A DNA stretch of 64,000 nucleotides from Nelumbo lutea (taxonomy: Eukaryota; Streptophyta; Magnoliopsida; Proteales; Nelumbonaceae). Position 1 is the first letter of the stretch; every line of letters begins with the position of its first letter. The stretch lies in contig JAKGHH010000002.1 in the NCBI GenBank assembly GCA_022828595.1, forward strand, positions 68,668,383 to 68,732,382. The letters run 5' to 3'. This document shows, piece by piece, positions 19,458 to 31,354 of this stretch. The translations under genes and the position numbers were made by a program. The notes below the pieces were generated by a model. It searched no databases, had not been told where the DNA came from, and saw only the letters and a program-made list of their open reading frames with translations.

Positions 19458-20310
19458 CGCAGGTTCATTTGTCTTCCTGCTGTAATGATAATAGCAATTA
19501 TCAACAATATGATTTTTGCGCTTACAAATTTGGCATGGGCCATCTGAGCATTGAGAGGTGGTAGTATTTGATCGCTGCCCCCTTTGTTTGTGCTCTTCTT
19601 TGAATGAGTGTCCTGCTTGTATTCATGGCGAAGCTCATGATTTATAAGCATTCCTTGGAGCTCTTCAGTAGTGAGATCTTCAGATCTAGTGCTAATAGAA
19701 GTTACAAAATCCTTATAGTCTATGCCTAGGCCCATTAGTGTATGCAAGTTAGGATCATTTTTAAAAATAGGAGTTCCAATTACAGATAAACTATCAGCAA
19801 GTGACTTTGCTTTTTAAAGGCAATCTACCATGGGAAGCATACCGTTTTTGAGAAGTTGGAGCTCGAATTTAAGTTACATCATCCGAAGACGTGATTTGGA
19901 TGCAAAGAGTCTTTCAACTGTTTTCCATAATGTGGCTGATGTAGTGCATCTGATCATTTGTCCAAGAACTCCTTCTGTCATCATGGACAACAACAACCAG
20001 CTCAGTAGAAGAGCATCATGTTTCTCCCATGTCAAGTAATCTGGATTGACAATTTGCTCGGCACCGGATCTGGTACTAGAAGAGGTCTCTTCAACACTTG
20101 TGAGAAATCTTGCAGGGCATGGATATGACCCATCAACATAGCCTAGCAGACCTATACCCTTGAGTGCATTATAAACTTGTGAATGCCATAGCAAATAGTT
20201 GCAACGATCCAATTTCACTGTCACTAGTTGAGCAATATTCATACTAGGCAGCCCTAGAGTTTGAACTTGGTAGAAAGTTTGGACAGACGTAGATGCATTG
20301 CTACTTGACA
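19373..20310 (-). pseudogene. Copia gag remnant (UBN2 type)
   Basis: On the minus strand from about 20310: LVTVKLDRCNYLLWHSQV and LGYVDGSYPCPARFL are typical of copia gag, with MTEGVLGQMIRCTTSATLWK after it. A break follows near 19870, and the frame resumes at 19747 (MHTLMGLGIDYKDFVTSIST). The zinc knuckle region near 19500 is present only as a degraded C-rich stretch. Confidence 0.85.
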
Positions 20311-20327
20311 TGGTGGGGCTGTTTATT

Positions 20328-20340
20328 GGCTCTGATACCA
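20328..20340 (-). other. Primer-binding site of inner copia
   Basis: The coding strand reads TGGTATCAGAGCC directly after the 5' LTR, complementary to initiator-methionine tRNA. Confidence 0.88.
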
Positions 20341-20579
20341 TAATAGAGAACACTAAACTTGGAAAGGAAATCTCACTCTCGATGATTGAGAGAAGGAGTA
20401 TTTATATTAACGAGAATGAGAGTTTGATTACAATACGTAAACATACTAATAACAATAATATAAAGATATATATATATATATATATATAAGGAAGCCAACT
20501 AAAAGATAAGCATAGGATTCCAGGTTAATGAGCTTGTGTGTCCTGCATGGGTATGATCCTGGTAGTGTTATCCCGAATA
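20341..20579 (-). repeat. 5' LTR of inner copia
   Basis: 239 bp, including an expanded TA microsatellite at about 20466-20488 that makes it longer than its partner. CCAGG follows at 20580-20584. Confidence 0.88.
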
Positions 20580-20584
20580 CCAGG

Positions 20585-21130
20585 ATTTTTTTGGCAGCAT
20601 AATTGATCGAGGGAAAGACAGTGGTGGATGGAGTCATGCACATTTCAAATATGGTTTCTTGATTGATCAAGAGTATTGGAAAATCATCCAATGATAGATC
20701 ATCCTTTCAAGTGGTAAGAGAGGTAACTAGAGCATCGAACTCACTACCAAGACCATTCAAAGTGTAGTAAAATAATTCACCATTTGAGAGAGCTTGGATA
20801 ACCAAGCAAGACTGTTCGAGATGTTCTTGATGTTTTGTAGATAAGTTCTCATAGGTGCTCCTTTTTGTACGACAAGCAATTCATTGCTAAGCTATGTAAC
20901 TCAAGCTTTAGATCTAGAGGCATATAAGTTCTCTAGGGTTTTCCATGCTTCTTTAGTGGTTTGACATCCAATGAGTTAAGCAATAACCAACTCTACAAGC
21001 AATGACAACAACCAACTAAGGAGTAGTTGATCCTATTGGATAAGATACAACCACATTTGGATCTCATTTAGATTGGTATCTAGTGGTGATGTGGTTGTCA
21101 TGCTAACAGTGCCAACACAATCTTTATGTT
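20585..21130 (-). pseudogene. Outer (older) copia gag remnant
   Basis: Minus-strand translation in several frames gives copia gag pieces: KNISNSLAWLSKLSQMVNY, FDALVTSLTT and DLSLDDFPILLINQET, separated by stops. It is cut at 20584 by the inner element and continues at 16984. The same coding strand is used as for the inner element, so the two are nested head-in-head. Confidence 0.7.
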
Positions 21131-22980
21131 AACTATGAAAAAGAGCACAATACAACCATAACACAAAAACACTAGATTTGGGAGTAGAAGCTTAAAGCTT
21201 ACTGAAATACAATATTTGCAATAAAGGATCAGACAAGGGAAGCATGTACAATACAACCATAATGTGATACAAAGGTATTAAGGTTATCAAAATACAAGTT
21301 TTACATAGAGAGGAGAGGGTGTCTCTCCATCAGGACAAAAGGATCTCTCTGGCAAGTGTTGGTCTCTCTAGTAGTGTGAAAGGGGGTGTTTAGATCTCTA
21401 GTGGTTTAAAGTTGTAGAGATATGGTGGGGTGAGAAAGAGGGGGAAATTCTAGGTTATGTGTCATGTGGAGAACATTCTCCAATCCCAACAACCTAGGAA
21501 GCTTTCCCTCTAGAGGCATGTAAAAGTATGGCTAAGTTTAAGAGAATCCCAGAAAAGTAAGAAGAGTTTTGGATAAAAAGTTGAGAACATTGTGTATTGT
21601 GTTGGTGCCTTGAATTCTAATTGAGATTTACTCCATAACCCAACTCGAATAAGTTAAGAAAAAACTGAAAGCAAAATATCATATGGCTTGTGGTGGAAGT
21701 GGAGGGCTTGGGCTACTAAAGCCCAAATAGACTTGTTATGTTGGAGTGGCCATGAGCTGAGCTTCTCACGAGCTATTTGAGTTTGGCTCATGAAAAGCTC
21801 AATTCAGCTCGATCTAAACCGGCCTTCAAGCTAAGCTCAAGCCTAATATATATGCTTATTTGCTAATCGAGTCAAGCTCGAACATAATAAAGCTTGGCTC
21901 GTGAGGCTCACAAGCCTAATCGAGCTTTTAGTATGCATACACATACATACATATATATATATATATATAATAACTATTTGTTATAATTCTAAATTTTTAT
22001 GTCTATCTTTTTATTTTTATAGAATGTTTGGCTCACTTTTGAGCTCAAACTTACAAGCTTTTGACTCGAGCCAATTCGAGCTCAAGTCTCTAGCCCGAAT
22101 CGAGCTCGAGCATGATGTTTTATTAGGGAACTGAGCTTGAATAGCTAGATATTTGACTTGGCTCAACTCAAATCCACCCCTAGTTAAGGATCTCACAAGT
22201 TGCTTGGTCTTGCAGGTTGGTTGATCCAACACACATCTAGTCTTGCAAATTGCTCAGACTTGCAACTGATCATGTAGACTCGTGAGACCCAAGCTCATAA
22301 GTTATCTAGACTCACGGGAGCATGATTTCATAGGTTGGACTCGTAGGTCCTAGTTTCTCATTGATATAGGGATGGCTAATCTCTAAACTCATAAGTGTGA
22401 TCTCACGAGAGATCACGGTAGCATAATTTCTTAACAGTTTGTGAGGTGAATCCGATTTATGGTTTTCTCACATAAATGTATACCTTATACAGAAAGTCAT
22501 CTGATATCTAGGAGGCCAAGAAAGAGAACAAGAGAGTGTGTGAGAAATTGGGGAGTGTAAACTTTGGATGCATTTGAGAGCTAGTAGATTTCTTCTCTTA
22601 ACACCCGTAAATGGGAAATCTTTGTGTGCTTTATATTGCAATGTTTATCATTTTCTTTCTATTTTATCTACTTTGCTAATTGATTATATATTAGGAAAAA
22701 TGATGGTTTAGCTCAGGGTCAGAATTCAGAATTCTTAGATAGAATTGGGATAGGTGCTAGCTCGAATTAATGCCAATTTAAGGGCGAGCATTGATGTATA
22801 TTATTATACTGGGTTTGTGAGATCAGCTCCAGCCTTGCCTATAATCTTCTACGCACATTAATTTGCAGGCTGGTGTGCATAAAGAAACTCATTCATGCAT
22901 GGTAAGTAATATTAAAGGCCCGATATGAAATTAAGCCTTAGTCAACCCAATTTCTGATCGAAAACCTCTCCACATTTTAA

Positions 22981-23013
<33 letters not shown>

Positions 23014-23280
23014 GATACAGTCCCTGTATCTATGCTTTGTGATTGGTGGTTACGGATAGTATTCAGATTCCACATTATATATACAGAACTCATCAGCCTC
23101 AACTCAACGCCATTAATACTAGCCCCGTACAAGCTTTGTTGACCATGAGCCTGTGATCCGGTCTCCGGCCCGTTCAATCATACCACACAGCACCCACGAC
23201 CAGATCTTGTTGTAGTCAGCAAGTAGTAGCCAAGCTCCAACATCGAAACGAGGAAGAGAAGAATTAATCGGTAAATTAAC
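21131..23280. other. Intergenic repeats upstream of gene B
   Basis: 21131-21650 may hold the LTR of the outer copia, but no partner was found. 21690-22170 is a repeat rich in GAGCTC and GAGCTCGAGC words with an AT microsatellite (21950-21969). A TTA/ATT trinucleotide run covers 22981-23013. 23080-23280 is less repetitive, may be promoter and 5' UTR of gene B, and shows no clear TATA box. Confidence 0.4.
22981..23013. repeat. ATT trinucleotide microsatellite
   Basis: About 11 uninterrupted TAT/ATT units, roughly 580 bases before the first gene B coding exon. Confidence 0.9.
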
Positions 23281-23591
23281 CGAATTGCAAAAGCCTAATC
23301 TCAGGATCCAGGAAAGAAAGGGTTTTGACTCTCAAAAGCTCTTTCGATCTAGCAAGTATGCACAATATGAAGCTTTTCCTTCATCCAAATCAGTTCTCAG
23401 GTTCATGACGATTCCTTCCTCTACTTCCCACACTGAAACCATCCATCTCTCTGGCAAGCTCAAGCTCAAGCGGAATTTGAACGTCACCAGACTGGAAGGT
23501 AAAACCGGAATTTCTTCATTTATTTCATGCAGTTCTTACAGTGATGAGGGATTGACTGTATCGAGTCTGGGTTTTTGGAGAGCAGAAGCAG

Positions 23592-25454
23592 AATGTATGT
23601 CGGAAGACTGTTGGATGCTTACAAGTGCTGCAGAGATGTTGAGAAAAATGAAGCCGAAGACCCACACCTCCGGCGAAAACTATGGGAATGGTGCGAATAT
23701 TGGTAATACCAAGAAGCTCTACCCCCCGTTACTTCTGCTTTTTTCAATTCACCTTAGATCCAATTCACATATGCGCCAAACCGTGTACTGGGAGCATCTC
23801 CTACATGGGGGGCGCATGTGATCTCCCCTAGATATGCTGCGATCCTATCGACTGGAATTATCCAGTGCTGGATCCCCAATAAGAAGACGACGGCTGTCCA
23901 TGAAGCGTGTGAAACAATACAAGAGTGTGGTAAGGGCGCTCTCGTTTTCTCTCCTCCCTTCCTCTTAAGTCCTAACATGGGCGTTAGAGACCCACTAAAT
24001 TCAATGTTTTAAAAAACGACTCTAGGAACCGTTTTGACCGGTTTTAAGGTTCATGGTTCGACCATTCGGTCCAAATAGACGGCACAAAACCAATCAATCG
24101 AGTCAGTACATGTTTATATTTAACCGGTTAACCCAGCCAGCTGAACTCTAAAACTGAAAAAAAAAAAAATTATTCTTCCTTTTCAAGTCTACTCTATTTT
24201 AGTTGATTTGGGGGCATCTAAATGAACTACTTTTGAAATTTGAACATAAAAGTGCTCAACCAACAAGCCATTGCCATTATCATGCAATCTCAAGCGATGA
24301 ATGGTTTCTTTCATAGGTACCCAAATACCAATGCCTTGGACCCATTAATTGCCTCTACTGTGCTTGGTTGTAGTGTAAATTTATTTAAATCAATGCAAAA
24401 TTATAATATTGCAAATGAATTGAGTGCAAATTTTGATTTATTCTTGTTTTAAATTTTACCTTATTTTTGTTTAATTGCAATACGAATAAAACAAAATAAA
24501 ATAAAGCCGAAAACAAAATTAAACCAATATTCGTATTCGTAGTAGTGCAAATAAAATTATACTGCAACCAAACACATTTATGTCTCAAATTATTACCCGT
24601 TGGATGGTTGAAAATTAATATAATGGGAGCTGAAAAATCTGGAGATAAATTGTTATTAGAGATCATTGGATTTCACTCTCAACCCGTCCTTGTTCCGTGT
24701 GGCACCCCTATTCAATTTGATGCTGCGCCTTTTCTTCAGGAGTAAAATTTACAATAGATTTTGAACGTGATGCAAAATTTGCAATATTACAAAATACTGG
24801 AATTGTAAAGATTTTTAGGTCTGTGGAATTCGATTGACATAGGGAGAACTAGAGTGTGTTGACCATTCGCTCTTGGACAGCCACGGTGGTTGGAGATTTG
24901 CAACCGAGAGGTTGGTCGCCGGGTGTGACTAGGTTGCCGCTGCTACTAGAACTCAATTCGACCGACAATAAAATCAAGAAACAAAAGATCTGTGATCAAT
25001 TGGGGATTCTGAGAGGTGAAGAGGAGAGATGAATAAGAGGAAGGAAGTTGCTAAGAGGTGATGAGAATTGGGGGGAGGGGGGTCACCACATTTTGATGTT
25101 TCTTCAGCTTGATTACCCATTTTTTATTGTCCTCTCAAAATTTAAACTGACTTTCCCCAATAAATGGAACATATTCATCAAGTGTGGATGCAAGAACAGA
25201 TTTACCTTGCCATTAGAAAAATCAAAGAATTAATGTTTGAGATCTCTGGACCTTACCCTCCAAATACAACATTGGTGTTAAATGCCAATCTTCTATATCT
25301 AGATCTGTTATGCACCGAGAGGTTAACAAAACAAAGAAGTAACAGAACCCATTCAGGGAAGTGGGAGGAATAAAAGGAAGAACACAAGAAAATAAGGATC
25401 GTTAACTTTAACCTCGGTCTCGGCCTCAACTGCCGCTGCAAGCAAATAGGGGGG

Positions 25455-25489
<35 letters not shown>

Positions 25490-28400
25490 AATTGAGAGAG
25501 AACGAGAGATTGAAAAGAAAGAAGTGGTGAGGAGAAAGCGTACCACCACTACTGAGAGTTGTAGCAGTGGTCAAAAGAAACAGAGGAAGGGAAAACGGAA
25601 AGAAAAGGAAGAAACAGAAGATAGGGAAGAAGGGAAAGAGGGAGAGAGAAAAAATGAAGAAAAGTGGGAGAGGGGAGAGAAGAAGAAAGGAGAGAATGAG
25701 AGAGCTTCGAGGATGTTGTTGTTGGTAGTTGCCAAAACTTTGTTTGCTGCCATTGTGAAGAAGATGAACAATGCCTTTTGGTTGCTCTCGCTCTTGGAAG
25801 AGAGTGGTGGACAATGGGGAGTGGGGACAGAGAAGAGAGAAGGAGAAAGAATAAATCAAGGAGAAAAACTAGTGAGGGGAGATTAAGGGAAGGATTTCCC
25901 TCATTTTCGGTCAAGAGGAAGGGGAAGTAGGGGCAATTTTGGTATTTTAAAATATTTTAATGTCACCCTCAGGATTAATCAAGGGAAATTTCATAGTTTT
26001 ATTGGTTTTTGGTCTGGGTTAATGATGGAAGGGAGGTTTTTGTCGAATTCTTTAGAAGTTTTGGAGGGATTTTTATGTTTGTCAAAAAATTTAGGTGAGG
26101 TTTTGTATTTAACCGAATAGTTATTCTTTTTGGTGGTGGATTCTCCATCTCCACAGTAGTGTGTTAAATACTATAATTGCATACTAAGACGGTTTCTTAA
26201 TCGCCTATATTCATTGTAATTGTCTCTTACTATTTGGTCAATTTGACTATGACGTCAAAAAGATATGATACAGAAAACAACTTATAACCAATCAACCAGG
26301 TAGTAACCAATGAGATGGATTTTCATCAAATTCACAAGGAGTTGTAATTGGTGAAAGCCTTTCCCATATCATATATATCTTCCCATCATAGATTTTCCCT
26401 TTCTACAGGCATTGTATCTTATAAGATTACTAATTAAGATGAATGAAAACCTCTTTACTCAAAAAAAAAAAAAAAAAAGACATCAATTCCTTTCCATAAA
26501 TTCCTATGATACTCTAATATGTTTGTATCAACAATCATTTAACATCAAATATTTTAAATATCAATGCAGGATAACAGTCATATTGCTTGATATTTTTGGG
26601 GATATTTTAGATGATTTGATATCAAGGTACGCAGAGCTTGATCTCTTAGTATTATTCATAAACATTGAGAAATGTGGTCTCACATTCTTATAACTGAATT
26701 CTGCTATCCTTGTGTAGCCTACCAGTAGGTGAGAAAAAAATGGTCATTCTCATCTTTTTATGTCATCCCTCAATCTTGGCAATCTGGGTAAGATTTCTTT
26801 TGAACTCTAACCGAGAGAAAAAAAAAAAAAAAAGCAAATTACTGGTTTTTGAAATCTATGTTAATTTGCTCTTTATAATATCAGAAGTTAATACTTGTAT
26901 GTGAATTTAGAGAGGGCCCCTCATTCTACCGCCTTGGAGGAAAGGGGAAGACATCCTTGTAATTTTGGATTGGGTTTTCAATGTTCAACGTTTGCTGAAA
27001 CGTGCTAGCGTTGTACTGAGATTCTTAGAGATTTTCACTGGCCACCACACAAAGGTTGAAATCAACGGTTTTCAGGTACTCTTTACATTAATATTTTTAC
27101 AGATTGAATGTGATCACTCTACTGCAACTTTCTGATCTCTGAGGACATAGAACAGAACAAGTGATTAAAGCTTGTAACTTGTATCAGTAGTGTTGTCAAA
27201 CTGAGATCATTGACAAAACTGGAAATGTCATTAGGTCACGGATCAGACGATCCAACCATCTCTGATTCACTGTAGCAGGGACCTGGGATCAAATCCCACT
27301 ACCACTAGGGTTGGGACTTGGGAGGGTTATAAACCCTCTCATATCAATTTTCTGGGTCACTGATATGTAAATAAATAAGAGTTTAGGTATTTTAATTGCT
27401 ATATATGTTAAATAGGTATGTGGCGTTTACATAATTTAACTATCAAACTAAAAAAAATTAAGAAAAAAAAAAGCATTGATGGACAAATAAAATCTTCATA
27501 TACTAATTTTCACAGAGTGTAACGATACTTAAAGCCTTGGTGAGCGATAACAATAGTACAACCCATGGGTCGGTGGCCCCCAACAATTTTATGGATCCCC
27601 ATCAGTCACAAATAAACTAACTTATCTTCAGTTTATAGTTTTTATAGTTTGCTAAAATATTTGAATTTATTTATTTATGGAAAAATTTTCCATCAGTACC
27701 CTGTATTTTGGTTTGAATGACAATTTGGACCTCGAACTTTCAAAGTGTGACAACATGGTATCTGCCATTAAGTAGTTCGTTAATCAGCCGTTAAGTGACA
27801 TTTGAAAAGTCAAAATACCCTAAAAATGCCATCTAATTCTCTTTGTCAACCATCCAAACATTGTCAATAAAATCAACAGTCCCAAATTCTAGATTCTTCT
27901 AAACAGTCACCAACTTTTTTGAATATAAGAGGCTAGGATTTTGGACTGTTCAGTTTTTTTTGTCAACATTTGGATGGTTGACAAAGAGAATTATATGGCA
28001 TTCAAAGGGCATTTTTGACTTTTCAAATATAATGGCTGATTAGCAATAGGTACTGGATTGTCACATTTTGGAAGTTTTGATACTGGATTGACACATTTTG
28101 AAAATTTGGATATTGGATTATCACATTTTAAAGTACGGAGACCAAATTGTTACTCAAACCAAATTACAAGATACTGATCGAGAATTTTCCCTTTATTTAT
28201 TTAGTTTTAAGATTCAATTTCTTATTGCAAAATGCTAGAGGTTTCATGACCGAAGTTGTAATCTATATGATTAATCATGTTTTGCACTTCTTAAACCCTA
28301 CATATCACTAACTTTTATTTTCATTTTTGTGAAAGATAATTAAATTTCCATGTGTCTTAGATGTTGGATTTCAAAGCTCTCCTAAGATGTGTGCCCCATG

Positions 28401-29099
28401 TCTATCGCGCTTATTGCACAATTGTGAAGAAAAATAAAGCCGAGATTGAAGAACTCCGCCGTTGGTGTAAATATTGGTAATTAAAAATGCTTTTCAAATC
28501 TTAATGCATATAACATTATTTCTGTGATGTTTTGCATTTGTGGCTATTTGTATTTCAACTTTATTTCTCAAATGATTTTGAATGTTATTCTTGTATGAAT
28601 GAATGAAAAGCTCATTTTGAAACTAAGAGAATTGCAAGGTCTGAAAAGTTCATCATCATCTAAACCTTCTCCCAACTATATGGGGTTAGCAAAATGAATA
28701 TTGCTCTTTTCTTCTGTTCTATTTAGTGGCATATTCATTATTAAAGTGGCATTTGATAGTATTTTTCAGACCAAAAGATTGAAAATGTTGCTTTTTAGAT
28801 GCCACCTAAGTTTGGGTTGGGTCTGATTTTCAGATTTGAAACCCAATTTCATATCTAAGTATAAAAGAGCCTCCATAAGTGCTTAACGCACTAAGAGGCA
28901 TTTCGTACATGGGTGAAAGACAAAAGAGCCCCATAGAAATTTGAAATGACCCATAATGCCCTTCATATAAGCCAAAAATTTAGGCCATTCGACTCCTCCC
29001 CTAATCCGAGAAAGGAGATTTGCTGCTGGGAAGTTCTGCTCTCTTCTTCTTGTTCTTTCTTGCTACCGCCGCTACAACTCTCAATAGCGACAGTTCTTT

Positions 29100-29137
<38 letters not shown>

Positions 29138-31354
29138 GTCTTCCAGGCACCGCTGCTGCAACTCTCAACAATAGTGATGGTTATTTCCAATTTTGTCCTT
29201 ATTTAATAAATTATATTTGTATTAATTATTAATTATTAAATATTTTAATATTTTTAAGATATTAATTTGGTAATTATTAACTTTTTGTTTATTGCGTCAT
29301 GGCCTTCATTTCTATTTTCACTATTATTTTAACTCTTAATAATTTATTTTTATTTATAAATTGATATTCATTTTTTAATTTTATTCAATTTTAATTAATT
29401 ATTTTTTATAATTTACTCATATTTTTCAATATTATTTTGAATTTAATTTCAAATACTAAGGGTTTGATCCAACACAAACAACCTTTTCTATTCAAAGTTT
29501 CTAAAAGGTTCTCTTTTTAGATTTCAGACACTTAATATCTTATTAAACTTTTTAGATTTCATATTTCATGAGCAGTTAAATCATTTATTACTACTACAAC
29601 TCATGTCCCTTCTTATGGGTGTTATAGGTGTCTTTTATGCACATGATCAAACCATCTTCATCTACTTTCTCTCATTTTATGGCCTATTGGAACTATTCTT
29701 AGGTCTTTCAAAGGATTTAATTTCTAATCCAATCATTTCTAATGTTTTCTATTTATCCATCTCAACATATGCATTTTTGACACACATTTTTGGTATGCTA
29801 TTTCCTGAGTACCCAATGCCATGATTTGTTCTAAATAATATAGTTGACGTTACAATTATTTTATGAAAATTTTCTTTTAATCCAAGTGGTATTCGCCTTT
29901 TACATGCTCTCCTCCATTTTGCTCATTCTTCTCTCATGCTATGGAAGATATACCCCTTAAAATCCCCCTTTTTATGAATCATCAAAACACACCTCCTAAA
30001 TAGCATATACCCAAATTGGTTCTCTGATAAACTTATTCCATGTTGTAACTTTTGCTTAATTACTCTCTCTCAAAGTTTCAAAGTGCGTCTCATGAGTTTA
30101 ATCCCACAATATTCTAACAAAGTTTATCAAATTAATTAAAAAAGACCAAAAAAAAATATTTGAACAAAGATGATACTTTTAATTAGAGAAATTTCTAGTA
30201 GATAACATGATTATTTTTTTTTTAATATTCATAATCACCAATATGCTAATAGATGGGAGTTTGATTATTTGAAATGTTTTGTATGGTAAATCTTGATGTG
30301 ACATGTCCCCTGTTAAAATAGCACCGGTTGCTCGATACACAAAATTTTGTATCGAAAGTTTAGATACATTGAACTTTGAGTATATTTTCTATTTGTTCTA
30401 ATTGTTATGTTGATAGATCACCAACTCAAAGAGAATAAAGGGTTAAACCATCATTCTCCTTTTTTTATTATTTTCTTTCAAATGAAAGAAGAATACATAA
30501 CTTTATATGGAGGGAGCTAAGATTCCATTTCCTAATTACAATCACAACAAGTATATGGGCCTTACTTTTATCACATGGGCTTTATATAGTGGGCTCAAAG
30601 TACAACAAGCTAGGCCACATGTAGGTTAGATCAATGGAATCATGAGTTGCAAACTAGTTTTGACAAAACATGCGACACTTGATGTTTTAGGTTTTCTACT
30701 TGTCTTGAAACCAAATATCTACAGAAAGGAGCTGGTCTTAATGGATATGGATTATGAAATGTTATTGCTAAAAGGAGGTGGATTCAGGTGGGAGATAATC
30801 AGTATAGGTGTGGGAGATGAGCTAAAAGTAACAATTTTTTTTTTCTTTAATTTTTGAAATTTTTGGGAACTACTAAACACACACATATTAAGCTCAACAA
30901 AATTAAGCTAATGTCTTGCTTCATATTCCCATTGTCATATGCAACACTCAGGCATTACCTCATTGCAGGATAATTATTGCAATTCTTGATGTTTTTGAGG
31001 AGGAATATGAAATTGCCTTTTTATGGTAGGTAGTGTCCTCTTACTATTTCTAATTAAATTTTAAAATAAAATGCACCAACTTCCTATTATAATGGACATT
31101 AATGCTGCAAATCCTTGCATAGGTTTCCCATGTATCAGCAGATAAAGCAGGTCTCCTTCTTCGCTTTAAGCTATTCTGGAGCCATGGTATTTCTTTTCTT
31201 ATATACTTTAAATATGTACAATTTGAGAAGCTAAATTTATGCTTAAATATAATTGTAATGTCATATAATTTGCCCCTAAATCCAGGGAGCGGCATTCATC
31301 TATGAAGCCATTATGGCACCTTACTTTGCAACTCGCAAGGAAGATGCCAATTGA
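23592..31354 (+). CDS. HVA22-like gene B, two-module (TB2/DP1/HVA22 family)
   Basis: Probable exons are 23592-23702, 26570-26626, 26718-26787, 26911-27075, 28361-28476, 30969-31025, 31123-31186 and 31286-31354. From ATG 23593 they sum to 708 bases in one open frame, a 235-residue protein ending at TGA 31352-31354. Module 1 (about residues 1-128) has DAYKCCRDVEKNEAED, RRKLWEWCEYW, ITVILLDIFGDILDDL and LPVGEKKMVILIFLCHP. Module 2 (about 129-235) restarts with [36 protein letters not shown] and GAAFIYEAIMAPYF and stops early. Each module gives the short hydrophobic hairpins typical of the family. Every exon has AG/GT borders. The start is uncertain: gene C has an extra small first exon, and a counterpart could lie at about 23280-23500. 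Nothing in the frame shows decay, but expression is unknown. The alternative is two separate genes. Confidence 0.65.
23703..26569. other. Intron 1 of gene B: repeats, no other gene
   Basis: It contains a MITE-like stretch around 24235-24580 (TTTGCAC/GTGCAAAT words, related to 33763-34026), a GA microsatellite at 25459-25486, and a purine-rich tract 25440-25870 whose long frames on both strands are low-complexity and not genes. A relative of that tract lies on the opposite strand at 28980-29180. Confidence 0.5.
25459..25486. repeat. GA dinucleotide microsatellite
   Basis: About 14 AG units within a longer purine-rich tract in gene B intron 1. Confidence 0.9.
27679..28191. repeat. MULE-like MITE in intron of gene B, 9-bp target duplication
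   Basis: 513 bp. The left end GGAAAAATTTTCCATCAGTA and the right end (other strand) GGGAAAATTCTCGATCAGTA begin imperfect inverted repeats that extend about 70 bases (GTTTGAATGACAATTTGGAC versus the matching right arm). The 9 bases TTTATTTAT flank it at 27670-27678 and 28192-28200, the length typical of Mutator-like elements. The duplicated word is simple, so it carries less weight. Gene A has no such element at the matching place near 4185. Confidence 0.75.
28640..30110 (-). mobile_element. RTE-type LINE remnant in gene B intron
   Basis: The tail motif CTTCTCCCAACTATATGGGG at about 28668 and reverse-transcriptase-derived stretches (around 29590-29760 and 29990-30110, where the + strand reads TACCCAAATTGGTTCTCTGA) match plant RTE LINEs on the minus strand. 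No frame survives. A TC microsatellite and a purine/pyrimidine tract at 28980-29180 interrupt it. It is collinear with 4680-5720 in gene A. Confidence 0.55.
29102..29135. repeat. TC dinucleotide microsatellite
   Basis: About 16 CT units within the intron of gene B. Confidence 0.9.

Larger units (their letters stand above)
16990..20579 (-). mobile_element. Inner copia retrotransposon with non-canonical TA...TA LTRs
   Basis: It is a 3590-bp minus-strand element bounded by 5-bp CCAGG duplications. Its LTRs begin TATTCGGG and end CTCTATTA on the coding strand, instead of TG...CA. The primer site TGGTATCAGAGCC abuts the 5' LTR (20328-20340 on the + strand), and an 11-C run (11 G on the coding strand) abuts the 3' LTR. 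gag, protease, reverse transcriptase and RNase H remnants occur in copia order, but the total length is more than 1 kb short of a typical copia, and much of the integrase and part of RT are degraded. It is inserted in the gag-protease junction of an older copia. Confidence 0.9.

Noticed and set aside
23285..23821. 178-codon + strand frame
   Set aside because: It overlaps the gene B first coding exon in another frame. The HVA22 reading (RRKLWEWCEYW) with a splice donor at 23703 explains the region better; part of the frame may be 5' UTR.
25353..25914. Long frames on both strands (up to 168 codons) at 25353-25914
   Set aside because: They arise from a low-complexity purine/pyrimidine tract with a GA microsatellite inside a repeat; no domain is visible.
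25459..29135. Possible CRISPR or satellite array
   Set aside because: The repeats are simple dinucleotides; no regularly spaced direct repeats with unique spacers occur anywhere in the window.
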